In this document: one piece after another, positions 35,701 to 44,367 of the stretch
Layout of the letters: every line of letters starts with the position of its first letter
How positions within the stretch are numbered: the first letter of the stretch is position 1
NCBI GenBank assembly: GCA_016806645.1
Contig: JACSYO010000506.1
Coordinates: 2,578,501 to 2,642,500, forward strand
Length of the DNA: 64,000 nt
Direction: 5' to 3'
Origin: Ophiodon elongatus
Taxonomy: Eukaryota; Chordata; Actinopteri; Perciformes; Hexagrammidae
Translations under genes and position numbers: made by a program
The notes under the pieces: generated by a model
Databases searched by the model: none
Told to the model about the DNA's origin: nothing
Seen by the model: the letters and a program-made list of their open reading frames with translations, nothing else

Positions 35701-37800
35701 AGCTTACACAGATGTTTGTACAGTCCCTGAGGAAAAAAAGAAGTAAAAGGAGATTTTGCACTAGCTACATGTTGGCCAGCTTCACTTCTTAATAATAAAT
35801 CACACTATAGCAGCACAAACGTAAGTTATATTTAACATACGCTGAACTATACACTAGAGAACTTGAAGTAAAACACGGACATGTTGCACAGTTCAACAAG
35901 GAGCTAATGAAAAAACTTACATTAGATACATATACATACATACATACATACATGTATATCTTGTACATTCACAGCTGGCAAACATGAAAAAGAAGTTTAA
36001 AAAAAAAAACTCCTTCAGTTCAGAAGGTTTTAGTTTTTGTACACAAACATCAGCAATACCAGAAAATAACCCCATCTACTTCTCACGTTAAAAATAAGTG
36101 CAGATTATTCAGCCACCTGATTTTTAAGATGATTACACATCTGTGATTTAATATATAAATTCCAGCTTCTTAAGTAAATTTGTTAATACACAAGCCACCC
36201 AAAAAGTTTAGTTTTACCCCGACTGCTATTTTACAGTTGTTACAGAGCAGTGAGCTGCTCCAACTCCAACCCTTTGCTAATTAAATGAATTAAGTCTTAA
36301 TGGAGTGGTGATGTTGTTGTGGCTCCCTTAATTGGAATTAGATTACATTTATTTTTTCATTATAGCCGGAAATTAGCCTCCTGAAATGATCAATATTCAA
36401 GCCCTCCATTTCTTACCGTTCCGCTTCCTCCCAGGTCATGGAACAACTTGTACTGTGTGCTGAAGCCCGGTCAGCTCTCGGCTTATAAGGACGCCAAGAG
36501 TTTTGGCCACGGGGTGACGTTTCACGGCGAGGACCCTTTGTCCCTCGGCAACGCCACCTGGGAGGTCCTCACCAACTACAAGAAAAAGAAGCACGTCTCC
36601 AAACTACGGTGAGAATAACATTTTGGGAAATAAGCTTATTCACTTTAATAAGATGAGAAGATCAAGTGTGGTTTTATGGGGGATTTTGTGCTCTTTGCCA
36701 AGAAACAGTCCTGCAAATGACCCTCTGTAGAACCACAGTCCGTTATTTTCTTTTTTATATGGATTAAACAGATGAGATATAGCGTTAATTAGTGATATTT
36801 CATTCCCTGTTTCCAGTCTATAGACTAAGCTAAGCTAAGCTAGCCCACTGCTGTCTCCAGCAGGCCCTAATTACACTCACTCTGCTAATAGTTGCTAAAA
36901 GAGACACGCTGCCAGTGTCAAACAAACATCAATATTTTTTTTCTTTTAATATTGAGAAAAAGAGTTGGAGCTTTGTTGCATGGATTACTGGAAAATGATT
37001 TTGCGGAAACTTTTATGTTACTCTTTTTTCTTTTGCACTCCTCCACACAGTAAAGCCTAACTTCCCTTTCCTTCCCCTCTCTCAGTCTCGGAGACGGCAG
37101 TGAATATTTGTTCCAGTGGAGAGACGAGGTGAGCTTTTGACCAATGAGAGATAAACAAACAAGCTTTCCACAAATCACATGAGACCGAATGTTTTGGACT
37201 AATCTTTGACCTTATGTGAAGCAGTAGTCACAGGATGTTATGCTGCATACAGTACATACATATTTACTTTTTTATTTTAGAAGCTGTATCAGTCTACACA
37301 TGTCTTAAGTAATTTGGAATCGGTTATTTAAGTAAGTAGCTGACAAATGATGAGGTTCCTCCGTTTCTCCATCAGTTAGTAAGACTACCCTACAGGGAGC
37401 ATTACGTTTTTAAGATCAAATTATTCACAAGGAGGTCGTTATCTTTAATACTTCCCTGATTCAGCCTCACAAACACCTCATTTAAAGTTTCATTGCTAAA
37501 TGCTTGAACCACATCCACTTTTTAATTCACACACTGCCCCTGTGGAGGTGGACTTCCCTTTGTAAGCCTCTGTGTTGTGTGTGTGTGTTTTTTTTGTTTT
37601 AATTACAGGAGGAGCTCCAGCGTTGGAGCCAGGCCATGGAGAAGGCCGTTCAGCCCCTGGCAGCGGAGGAGGCGTCGGGGCCCTCGGGGGCCAAAACCCA
37701 CAGCCTGCCTCCTCCCTCCTCTTCAACTGCACTCCCTGAGCCCAGCTCTGCCAAGAAAGACAAGGAGAAGAAGTTTAGTCGCTTTGCCAAAAAGAAGTGA
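2244..37800 (+). CDS. sptb: Beta-spectrin, erythroid/muscle beta-I type, long PH-domain isoform
   Basis: Beta chain of the spectrin heterotetramer, which crosslinks short actin filaments and attaches through ankyrin to the plasma membrane. Exons: 2244-2817, 10120-10271, 10406-10579, 13434-13531, 14751-14831, 14989-15104, 15243-15355, 15448-15635, 16737-16854, 17888-18046, 18938-19240, 19329-19479, 20024-20894, 21099-21236, 21640-22399, 22642-22844, 23965-24055, 24489-24635, 25210-25476, 25944-26168, 26777-26866, 27468-27764, 28101-28231, 28486-28690, 29411-29634, 29920-30070, 30906-31150, 31569-31707, 32060-32144, 32941-33137, 33320-33402, 34685-34748, 34967-35223, 36435-36608, 37086-37128, 37609-37800. 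They total 7,506 nt (2,501 residues) with consistent phases. Layout: extension 1-191, CH1 about 193-300, CH2 about 301-436, repeats about 437-2258, PH about 2345-2452. Diagnostic SPTB-like segments include [20 protein letters not shown] and CQFARDASVAEAWLIAQEPY. SPTBN1, SPTBN2 and SPTBN4 fit less well. The start codon is the least certain part. Confidence 0.95.
6967..7017 (+). repeat. (TG)n microsatellite
   Basis: About 25 uninterrupted TG dinucleotides in sptb intron 1. Likely polymorphic in length. Confidence 0.98.
8585..8661. repeat. Near-perfect 37-bp-arm inverted repeat with a 3-nt loop
   Basis: The arms at 8585-8621 and 8625-8661 are reverse complements with one mismatch, which would be a G-U pair in RNA. 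They are separated only by CTC. The core arm sequence is ACGTATCCCCATTTGACACA and its complement. It lies in sptb intron 1 about 100 bases left of a MITE-like element. It could be a template-switch inverted duplication, a decayed foldback element or a small-RNA-like hairpin. Sequence alone does not decide. Confidence 0.9.
8762..9270. mobile_element. MITE-like element with GGGCTGGGCGAT terminal inverted repeats
   Basis: The left end carries GGGCTGGGCGAT at 8763-8774 and the right end its exact reverse complement at 9257-9268. About 0.5 kb of AT-rich non-coding sequence with further short inverted motifs lies between (GATAAAA and TATCGATAG-like). This end motif is common in teleost genomes as a short non-autonomous DNA transposon. 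No transposase is encoded. The superfamily is not assigned. Confidence 0.75.
10120..15355 (+). CDS. sptb: sptb exons 2-7: tandem CH actin-binding domain
   Basis: Exons 2-3 encode CH1, opening with DEREAVQKKTFTKWVN and containing the DLRDGRMLIKLLEVLSGERL helix and the KPTKGRMRIHCLENVDKAL segment. Exons 4-7 encode CH2, with SAKDALLLWCQMKTAGYPNV, the TTSWKDGMAFNALIHKHRPD core and [20 protein letters not shown]. This pair binds F-actin and, in beta-spectrins, supports the protein 4.1/adducin-assisted junctional complex. All introns have AG acceptors. The intron after exon 6 starts with GC (15105-15106), the only GC-AG intron I found in the gene. A (TC)n repeat lies inside the short intron between exons 2 and 3. 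Confidence 0.97.
10311..10341 (+). repeat. (TC)n microsatellite in sptb intron 2
   Basis: About 15 TC units within the 134-bp intron between exons 2 and 3. The tract makes up roughly a quarter of the intron. Confidence 0.95.
10861..10973 (+). repeat. (TC)n and (AT)n microsatellite pair
   Basis: Sixteen TC units at 10861-10892, then an unrelated spacer, then about 17 AT units at 10939-10973, in sptb intron 3. Confidence 0.95.
11690..11960. other. CpG-rich island inside sptb intron 3
   Basis: CpG dinucleotides are dense here (roughly one per ten bases), in contrast to the AT-rich intron on both sides. A 7-bp-stem hairpin (GTTGTCT and AGACAAC) occurs at about 11944-11962. No open frame with family resemblance was found. 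It may be an internal promoter, or the 5' end of a transposable element that has not yet lost its CpGs. Confidence 0.55.
12065..12385. repeat. AT-rich satellite (TATA-type low complexity)
   Basis: About 320 bases composed almost entirely of TA dinucleotides interspersed with TATTTA-type variants, immediately beyond the CpG-rich stretch. It is self-complementary and likely length-variable. Confidence 0.95.
14047..14493. mobile_element. Palindromic-ended teleost MITE, copy 1 (sptb intron 4)
   Basis: Starts with GAATAGTTTG (14051-14060) and ends with the near-complement TAAACTATTC (14480-14489). It contains the characteristic AGCTTAGCTTAGCATAAAGA and AGGTAACAAAATCC segments. I recognise this as a very common non-coding element in percomorph fish. 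Diverged copies lie at 36615-36860 and 51435-51660. Confidence 0.8.
15448..19479 (+). CDS. sptb: sptb exons 8-12: first spectrin repeats (alpha-spectrin nucleation region)
   Basis: Begins after the CH2 end (GKRVGK) with a helix containing VLDHAIETEKMIDKYE, then the well-conserved LANSLTGVQQQLQAFNTYRT and FQEKGNLEVLLFTIQSRMR segments. Exon 10 contains LIRQEKLEQMARRFDRKAAM, and exon 11 opens with DNFGYDLPAVEAAKKKH. In vertebrate beta-spectrins the first two repeats start side-to-side antiparallel assembly with the C-terminal repeats of alpha-spectrin. The high conservation here agrees with that role. Exon 12 ends in phase 1 and splices to exon 13 across an S codon. Confidence 0.95.
16890..17230. 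repeat. Interspersed repeat family B, copy in sptb intron 9
   Basis: AT-rich repeat with a recognisable order: TTAATTGATTCATCATTTGG, a TATAAAATGTCA segment, an AAAGATATTCAGTTTA segment, and a terminal TTAACTAATTGATTACTTGA. The same order recurs at 26935-27130 and 49060-49470. Shorter pieces occur at about 17570-17660, 24770-24860 and 52680-52740. Family name unknown to me; it is common in teleost introns. Confidence 0.65.
20024..20894 (+). CDS. sptb: sptb exon 13: long exon encoding about 2.7 spectrin repeats
   Basis: An 871-nt exon encoding residues about 743-1033. Each repeat shows the expected Trp near the start of helix A (for example ESWIREKE, KAWLLDAKR, CELWMGQKE) and Leu heptads. The segment SSLDYGKDLTSVLVLQ followed by KH and AFEDEL is typical of vertebrate SPTB. 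The exon ends in phase 2 within an Arg codon and uses the donor AG|GTACAC. The large undivided exon is a family feature of beta-spectrin genes. Confidence 0.96.
21099..27764 (+). CDS. sptb: sptb exons 14-22: central spectrin repeats
   Basis: Nine exons (138, 760, 203, 91, 147, 267, 225, 90 and 297 nt) encode the central rod. Recognisable anchors are VIESTQDLGNDLAAVMTIQR and EEMPASLPEAEEQL in exon 15. Exon 18 has LTVWINEKMLTAQDTSYDEA. Exon 21 has LWIEERMPLAMSQEHGHNLQ, and exon 22 has DADEAEAWIGEQELYMIADE. The rod is a passive spacer with mechanical elasticity and reduced interaction capacity. The acceptor of exon 21 sits directly on a long TTC/TC microsatellite. Introns here contain a palindromic double E-box (23233-23248) and copies of a teleost interspersed repeat. 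Confidence 0.95.
21510..21539 (+). repeat. (AT)n microsatellite in sptb intron 14
   Basis: About 15 TA units roughly 100 bases before the exon 15 acceptor. Confidence 0.95.
22845..23964 (+). other. sptb intron 16
   Basis: No coding or RNA gene was recognised. The only notable feature is the perfect 16-bp palindrome at 23233-23248, containing two CACGTG E-boxes. Confidence 0.6.
23233..23248. promoter_or_regulatory. Palindromic double E-box (CACGTG)
   Basis: The perfect palindrome TCACGTGATCACGTGA contains two CACGTG cores, the site type bound by USF, MITF/TFE and MYC-MAX bHLH-ZIP factors. Location is intronic. Function is inferred only. Confidence 0.35.
26678..26774 (+). repeat. (TTC)n(TC)n tract forming the exon 21 polypyrimidine tract
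   Basis: Ninety-seven bases of uninterrupted pyrimidine, first TTC triplets and then about 24 TC units, ending directly at the AG acceptor of sptb exon 21 (26775-26776). Length variation here could change splice efficiency. Confidence 0.95.
26935..27130. repeat. Interspersed repeat family B, copy in sptb intron 21
   Basis: Shares the TATAAAATGACA, CATTTTGTCCCACCAGCAAG and AGAGATTCAGTTTA order with the 16890-17230 copy. Truncated on the right. Confidence 0.6.
28101..31707 (+). CDS. sptb: sptb exons 23-28: distal repeats including the ankyrin-binding region
   Basis: Exons 23-24 encode a repeat with RQSQVDKQYAGLKELAEDRR and LEHWIAERDTVASSQEMGQD. By alignment to human SPTB, exons 25-27 cover repeats 14-15, the ankyrin-binding platform, with TMAEWKDAINENWADLLELI and a following degenerate repeat. 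Exon 28 opens with DVSSVELLQKYHQGIRSEIE, a strongly conserved family segment. Ankyrin binding links the spectrin lattice to band 3, Na+ channels or cadherin complexes, depending on tissue. Exon 23 ends with a weak donor (GG|GTTTGT), which could allow occasional read-through. Confidence 0.95.
28890..29100 (+). mobile_element. Retroelement 3'-end fragment
   Basis: Ends in AAAGGTGCTATACTAATAAA followed by a GTCTGATTGATTGATT tail. That is the usual form of a 3' tail of teleost LINE/SINE copies (a CTATATAAATAAAG-like stretch plus a short tandem tail). No reverse-transcriptase frame remains. Confidence 0.6.
30305..30400 (-). mobile_element. Short antisense retroelement-tail fragment
   Basis: Contains ATTTATTTTAAAGCGCTTTA followed by a CAAAGGCACTTAA stretch. 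This resembles the reverse complement of the 3' tail seen at 28890-29100. It is short and diverged, so the assignment is tentative. Confidence 0.4.
32060..33402 (+). CDS. sptb: sptb exons 29-31: partial repeat 17 (tetramerisation site)
   Basis: Contains IKEKLVQLTEKRKEMMFKWD and then LLEVCQFARDASVAEAWLIA and HTVDEVEKLIKRHEAFEKS. These are the last complete helices of the beta chain. They pair with the N-terminal helix of alpha-spectrin to close the tetramer, and in human SPTB this segment is a hot spot for elliptocytosis mutations. The exon 30 donor is weak (ACG|GTTTGG). Reading through it would stop after six extra residues at 33153-33155. Reading through exon 31 would add about 25 residues before a stop, a possible short isoform lacking the PH domain. 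Confidence 0.93.
33460..34400. mobile_element. Foldback-like element: inverted minisatellite arrays around a unique core
   Basis: The left array (about 33460-33800) repeats a unit of roughly 30-36 bases centred on CATACTATACTATGACTTTT. The right array (about 34140-34400) repeats the reverse complement, AAAAGTCATAGTATAGTATG. The core of about 330 bases (33840-34135) is non-repetitive and has no open frame. Long inverted arms built of short tandem repeats are the hallmark of foldback-type transposons. The element lies in sptb intron 31. Confidence 0.6.
34685..37800 (+). CDS. sptb: sptb exons 32-36: variable linker and C-terminal PH domain
   Basis: Exons 32-33 encode an acidic, low-complexity linker (rich in Glu, Ser and Pro) that ends in EGMLGRKHDVEG, the first strand of the PH domain. 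Exon 34 has SWNNLYCVLKPGQLSAYKDA and YKKKKHVSKLR, exon 35 has GSEYLFQWRDE, and exon 36 has EELQRWSQAMEKAV, the closing helix. A Ser/Pro tail follows, ending in the basic FSRFAKKK before TGA. Beta-spectrin PH domains bind phosphoinositides and inner-leaflet membrane. In human SPTB this end occurs in the muscle/brain splice form, while the red-cell form stops earlier. A palindromic interspersed element begins within about ten bases of the exon 34 donor. Confidence 0.95.
36615..36860. mobile_element. Palindromic-ended teleost MITE, copy 2 (at the exon 34 donor)
   Basis: Begins with ACATTTTGGGAAATAAGCTT, a few bases after the exon 34 donor (GTGAGA at 36609), and runs to AGACTAAGCTAAGCTAAGCT. Same family as 14047-14493, here in a partial copy. 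Confidence 0.7.
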
Positions 37801-38848
37801 AAAGAGAGGGGAAGGCCATCGGAGAGGTGGGAGGGGTTCCCTTGGCAACCTGGAAAGAGAAAGTAGTATTTGTGTACAATCAGTCAAAGAAAGCTTTTTA
37901 ATCACTAGATTTTTTTTAATATTATTTTGCAAGAGTAAACATACATTTATTGTAGTTTAGGTTAAAGCCATCACTCTTTTGCCTGTATTTAAGCCAGTGT
38001 ATCATTGCAAAGGTCCACTTTTTTTTTCTTCTTTGTGTTGTTTTTAACAAATGCCAAATTCAAAGCAATTAAATTAAAGCACAGGAATGCTCCTTTCACA
38101 CTCAACCAAAGAATGTTTGTAAAACCTTTTTCTTTTGCTGCATTTTTTTAATTTTTGTTTTGCTTTATGGCATGCTTTGATATAGCCATGTACAATATGA
38201 AGGCCTGTAATGAACGTGGGGTGACACAAGAGTACTAAGGAGTACTTTTATTAATCTGCCTTATACAATGGTTGTGAACTGTAATACTGTGCTGTTTGAA
38301 TTTGGAGCGCTTAAAGCTACTTATAGAACCAGAGTGAGTTTAATGGACTTTAAAAAGCTTTGTAAATGCGGTGTAAAGACTTGGTGAAGAGCAGAACCGT
38401 AGTGCAGTGCTGTACAGTGCACACACACAACAAGTGTAATTGCAGGCATGCAAACTAAATGCTCTATGCACTATGAAGAGATTGACTGTTGAGATTTTAA
38501 ATTGGTCACTGATGAAATATGATCAGTCATGGGACACCACAATCACTCAGTTTGGATTATTGATCTCGTAAGGTCGTATTCACAACTGAACTGTGGCGGT
38601 AGTTATTTCTGTGAACTTTAAATATACTCAACACTTGTGTATTGAACCCTAAATTTCATATCTATTAATTAACATATATACACATACAGTATATATATCT
38701 ACAGCTGCATGAAGTAAGTTTTACGTTAGTTTGATATGGTGCTATTGTGATATTCTTGAACCCTCAGTCAAGACCAAACTTGACCTGCCTTATTTGTCTT
38801 CAACTTTGGCTCGTAGGGACACACATAAGAAATTGTATTCTGTTTGCA

Positions 38849-39631
38849 GATATCTGAGGGGTGTTTCATAAGAACAACAGGTCTTATTGTGGAAAAACCT
38901 GACTTGAAATGAGCCCAACAAACTGAACCAGGATTAATCCGTTATCTAAAGTCAAGTCTGGTTTACTTTGAGACACAGACCCGAGACACAAAGTATTGAC
39001 GACATTTATTCATAATGAGGAAACGGACACTTTGAGACCAAACTGCGATGTCTGCTGCCACGGAGCAGTACATATTCTACGTAATATAACCCCAGTAAGG
39101 GTATTTATTTTATAGCACTTAACCCTAAGGAAATCGTTGGATAGTGCTACTTGGTTTGGACGAGTTAAATAACAGCCTGCGTCTCTTTAAATACCTTCAG
39201 ATTGTCTGCCTGCCTCAAAATGTTTTTGTGACATTTAAAGAGAAAACTGTTGGTGAAGAAGCTGCAAATTATGAGTACAGTCGTGGGTGAAAGTTGTTTT
39301 TTGCCTTTATATTAGTTGCAGTGCATTTAAATTACCATATCCTAACTTGAATTATGACTGGAAAAGATAAGTAAAAATGTTAAGTATGCAAAAAGAGCAG
39401 CCCAAGGCAAAATGTGTTACATTTAACATGTACTCGTCCGATAAGTTCATCATTACACTGGTTCAGCCTGAGGTGAAGCTAAGCCTGAAAACTAACCTCA
39501 CAAAAACTAGGCTAGTCTGGAAGGAAAGGTTTCCATGGTAACCGAGGTGAGACTTATTTCAAACTCATTTTTGAAGAAAATTGTTTGATTTAACTGTTAA
39601 TCCTGCTTTATGAAACACCCCTCTGATATCT
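38849..39631. mobile_element. MITE-like insertion in the sptb 3' UTR
   Basis: The terminal inverted repeat GAGGGGTGTTTCATAA starts at 38856, and its reverse complement ends at 39624. The flanks are AGATATCT on the left and TGATATCT on the right, an 8-bp target-site duplication with one mismatch. That length fits the hAT superfamily. The internal sequence of about 770 bases has no transposase frame. Confidence 0.7.
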
Positions 39632-40338
39632 CAAACTAGATTTAAGGTACCACAAATGCGGAGTGTCCAATTAGAGCCGACTAGAAATGAAACCAGGCGC
39701 TCTTGTAAAAGCAGAATAAGGAGCCTGGGCCGGTATTCAACCAGTTTTACGGAAACGGCCAAAGTCAAGGACAATCTGTGGGTCGGATGAATCTCGACTT
39801 TTCCAAACCACACAACAGGACCAGGCATGCTCTTTATCCAAGGCGAGCATCATACAGTAGCAGTATGGAGCTGAGGGAACGTGTCTTTAATATGAATGTA
39901 AAGGAGGAGAAGAAGGAAGTGAGGATTTGGTACCTTTTAACAATAAAGCCATTATAGAATAAGACATTCTAATCGATATACAGGGAATATAGAGTATGTA
40001 CAGTATGTGGAACTGCATTTATAGACACTAATCTGTCACATTCACTCACCCACTGCCGTCTTGCCTTGTACTGTGGGCTCCGTCCCTGAACTACGACCCA
40101 ACTCAAGTGACCTCATTGAAAGGATGGGAGTTAGGTGTAGAAAGACGAGACTGTTCAGCTCAAGAGGAAATATGGTAGCATCATGATGATCTCTGTCTAG
40201 ATTATTTACATGTAGAAAAGGGGAAAAAATATTTATTACATCTACAATCTTGTGGCCATCTAAACAAATGTTTTTTTCCCCCTCTGTGTGCAGAAGGCCA
40301 GAAGAACATCACTTCTGTGCTTCCAGTACCAGTAATAC

Positions 40339-40344
40339 AATAAA
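40339..40344 (+). terminator. Candidate sptb poly(A) signal
   Basis: AATAAA followed six bases later by a run of more than twenty A on the genome, near the centre of the sptb/snap23 convergent region. The A-run could also cause internal oligo-dT priming in cDNA data. Confidence 0.5.
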
Positions 40345-40639
40345 TTGTTAAAAAAAAAAAAAAAAAAAAAAAGCACCTTTAAATGGTTTGGGAAACTTGC
40401 ATTACATTTATTCAGTCTTTTATTGGTCACTATCTACAGTAACTTAGATTCCGACACTTCCTACTCCGTCACCTTCATCCACTTTGTTTATTCCTCCACT
40501 CCTTCCTACCTGCCTTTTCTGTTCAGTGGTTTTTAATATGCATTTTGTACTCTCTAGCTATGTAAAATATCCAGAAAATGATGTTAACAGGAAATAAACT
40601 ACATTTTGAGAGAATAAACTTTAAAATAAACTCCTGAAA

Positions 40640-42989
40640 CTAGACAGTTTGGGTTCATTTATTGCCATTTGAATCTCTTTCCCAGATGTCAAAATTCATG
40701 TCCACAGTTGTACCTTTGCAGATTTCATAATACATACTGTATTCATTCTAACGGTTAATGCATTGAAAATGTCCAATAAAATGAATTTCAGAATAGATTT
40801 ATTGAATAAAAACAATTTAACAGAGGCAGGTGTTAAACAGTCAACTGCTAAACAAGCTGATTTCAGACACGAATACGACGAGCTGCATATGAACATCAGG
40901 AAAAATCGACAAAACGGTTGGATTTACATTCCAGTGGCTGTTTGTAAAACAGTGAATAAAACCGCCTCCAGACAGCGAGTCAGCCTCGGGATGGACCAAT
41001 TAGATCTCAGCTGACAAGTAACAGGCTGAGGATGATCACTTATAGCAATATAAAGCCCTGAATAACAGTTCATTTCGATCTTTACAAACTCAATAGGTGC
41101 ACGTCTGCAGAGGAGCATACAAATTATCATTTCGCTTCAAAACAAATAAGCCAGAAGATGCATACAAGAGATATTTCCAGCATACTGTATTACTTTATTA
41201 GAAGCCAAATTTACACAGTGAGGCCTAAACGGAGCCCGCCAGGACTTATTCGGCGTCAAGATTTACCCCTTAAACATCATTCATTTACGTGTATACTTTT
41301 GCATCTTGCTGCCAGCAGTAATTTCTCAGCGTCGACAAAACAAATTATGCTTTCCATCATCAGATATTATCATTTTACTGCAGCTCTGCTGTGAAAACTG
41401 GCTACAAGAGGAGCAGTTTGTGATACAACGGCTGTTACAACACAACCATGCATCATCTAAAATGCATCGACAGGGTTCCTGCAGTAATTTCTTTAATTCT
41501 GAAGCTTTTAAGTTATTTTCATTATGACAAAACTCCTGTATATGCCATAATGACAATGACCTAGTGCGCATGAGAAATGATAGCGGATTAAACAATGTAC
41601 AGCCGTGTGTTTCAGAACTGAACATTTGTTTTCATACTTTTACAGACTGTGCAATTATCAAACTTGAGGAAATTAATTTTCCGCATATTACCAGACTTAC
41701 TAGGAACCCTGCGTAGGCTGTTAAACTTCCTCTTGGGTGCTATACATCTCCATTAACCAAGAGATGACGAAGAAAGAATTTAGATTAACAGAATGACTAT
41801 GGGAAATTAATATAAACAGCAACAATATGTTTCAGTATCAACACAGAGTGAAAATTGCAAGAGACACTAAATATGAAGTACAGCAATTGATCCATTTATG
41901 ACAAATCTACTGTTATCTTTCACATATTCAGTGTTATAAAATATACAAGATGCTTTGGAGGGGTTAATGATGAACGTTCCTCATGATGCTTACTGACCCT
42001 CCTTCACATTTGAAGGACAAGTATATATTAAATTTCGAACACCAGTTCAGCACCTCACAATTTTCTTGCAATAGTTACAATAACCTCGACTTCTCAGTCA
42101 GAACATTTTAAAATAATATTAAATTGCCATCATTCAGGGGTAGGTGCTTTGAATTCAAGCATGAAAAGGATTTGCCATGACTCACTCCAAAGCACAACAT
42201 TTAATATTTTATGAAATAGCTTTTACATCTGAAATGGCATAAATGACATGAGAACAAAGTGTTCTATAAAAACAACTTTATTCACAAGTCATTTTTGCTT
42301 GATGAAGAATAATTAAATAAGCACATCATCTCAAAATAATACACATGATACAATAAACCTAATTACACGTTGAACCAATAAGAATTTGAGTAAGATGCAT
42401 TTGTTTCAAAGACAACGTTTCATGATTAAACTAGATGTACTAAGATGGGCCCAACAGAAGGTGATACTTTAATTAATGCTAACATTAGCCAGTGGGCCTG
42501 TATCCATGACCTCATCCACACAAACCAGAGACACGCAGACAAAGAGAGGCTGTTCATACTAAAAGAGAAAGGCACAAGAGAATAACAATAAGAAAGACAA
42601 GCAGCTGACCTGTGCTACTTCCCTTCCTCTGAATGTTGAGATACGATACAACAGGCCTGGTGCAGAGTTGGTATCGACCAGCAGTGACAGGCAGTCAGTC
42701 CCTCTTTGGTGCAGTTTCTGATGCCCTTGCTACTTCTCAAAGTCCAGCATGACTACGAATGCATGTGTCAAAGATGGTGGCCAATTTTATAATATATAGA
42801 CTGTTTGCGTATTTTATTTACATCTTAGTGCAGTATGAGGCGAGCACGCAGCTGGCAAAGATATTCTTCCTGACTGAATTTCTTTTTTTTTTTTTTTATG
42901 TCAAAGATGCATGTGCATGTGTATATAGGAGGTGGGGCGACAGAGGCTCAAGGTTGATGGATGAAACTAGCAGATGCAGGGTTCGTCGT
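40640..42989 (-). other. snap23 3' UTR and sptb/snap23 intergenic space
   Basis: AT-rich, non-coding, with no recognised element. It most likely contains the snap23 3' UTR. The two genes point toward each other, so this stretch holds both transcript ends. Confidence 0.55.
41194..42818 (-). terminator. Candidate snap23 poly(A) signals
   Basis: TTTATT on the + strand (AATAAA on the coding strand) occurs at 42813-42818 (about 170 bases after the stop), 42277-42282 and 41194-41199. Further ones at 40798-40803 and 40658-40663 would make the snap23 transcript abut or overlap the sptb 3' end. Confidence 0.4.
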
Positions 42990-44367
42990 CTACTTGAGGA
43001 GCTTGTTGGCTCTCTGGTTCGCTTCTTCGATACGAGCCCTGTTCATTTCCGCCTGAAACAAAGAAAAGAAAGAAATTAAAAAAAAAAAAAATAATAAAAA
43101 AAAAAGAAAAAGGGTGAATATATGCATCGCATGCCCTTTTCACCTAGCAATTCACGGACTTCAAATGCAAAAATTATTTTAAGTTCCCTGTGGCGTTTAT
43201 GAACTCTAGTGCTAATGCGCAGGTTTTTTTTAAGTGGGTAAGAAGACTGCTACCCAGCAAAAATAGATCCCGCAAGATTAAATTAGCTTTGCAAATGCTT
43301 TATTAAATAGATTTAAACACTGAATGTAACATCCACAGGGCACCTTTAATGTGATGCACTTCCAGGGATGCAAACACATGTATGGTTAAAAAAAAAAAAA
43401 AAGGTAGGAGGTAGCGAGTTTGCCTCCCTGCTTGTAAAAATTGTAGTGAATTATTGTAACAGAGATTTAGGGTTCTAGAGCATTTTGTCACACATGGTCT
43501 GTAAATAGCTATTAATATTTGAAACCAATCTATTCCTCACGTCACTTTTTCAATTAAGAATCGTTAGACCTCGTTTATCATTTTATTTATTTATTGACAC
43601 CTTCACTGTAAGGCTCATCAAGACATAGCACATTGGGTTTCTTTCTAGTAAATTAATAGATTAACCATCAGTTATTTTAAGCAGGAACATGTTTTTATTC
43701 CCATGTCTTTTCTACCCCATGTATTGATTTTAAAATAAATGATCTAAGTTGCCGACGCCGGTGTTTTCCAAAGTAACCCGTCTAGTAAGGATGTCCCATC
43801 TGTGCAACAAACGCAATTCTTACAGTGTTTAGTCATCAATTATTTTGCCAACACTTATCAAACTCCGAGGACGACCTCTCAGCTGAACGCAAAGAATGAA
43901 TGAAAATGCCTTTTCTTCCCTCCTTTAGCAAAGCCGATTCAAAACACCATTCTAAATCCTGCATTGTTTACATCCATGTTTGCAAACTAGCAGTCTTCTA
44001 CCTTCCGTGTTACTGTCTATCAACTGTCCATCAGTGGAACAGCGTGAAACCGTGATCAGGTATGTGCAGCGTTGCCTGTGCTCCTCAGAGCCGCGCTTGG
44101 GAAAACATTGCTCCGTAGTGGTACAGTTGGTGAACCTTGATATAATGACTAGCTGAGAAAGCAAAAGAAATGCACAGAAACGGGGCAAAACGATTGAAAT
44201 GTCAACAACATCAGTCTGTTACCTTATCAGTGATGCTGTCAATGTGTTTGTTCTGCTGGTCTATTTCGTTGCCCATTTCCTGAGCCATGTTTTTCAGGTT
44301 GCCGACGATGCTGCCCACCGCATCCAGGTTCTCCTCCATCTCATCCTCACGAGCGTCGTTGGTTATC
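42990..44367 (-). CDS. snap23: snap23 last two coding exons: Qc-SNARE helix
   Basis: The 44223-44367 exon encodes ITNDAREDEMEENLDAVGSI, the heptad core and the ionic-layer Gln in GNEIDQQNKHID. The 42990-43052 exon encodes the last 20 residues (AEMNRARIEEANQRANKLLK) and the TAG stop. The intron between them is about 1.2 kb and holds nothing recognisable. Confidence 0.95.

Larger units (their letters stand above)
37801..40360 (+). other. sptb: sptb 3' UTR (long form)
   Basis: AT-rich non-coding sequence after the TGA. Possible poly(A) signals are ATTAAA at 38068-38078 (short 3' UTR), AATAAA at 39942-39947, AATAAA at 40339-40344 followed by an A-run, and AATAAA at 40593-40598 and 40613-40618. 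Which is used cannot be seen. The long form would include a MITE-like insertion. Confidence 0.65.

Noticed and set aside
2244..37800. Identity as SPTBN1, SPTBN2 or SPTBN4 instead of SPTB
   Set aside because: CH2-end and repeat-17 segments match SPTB better. Only the exon 1 end resembles SPTBN1. A phylogenetic tree would settle it.
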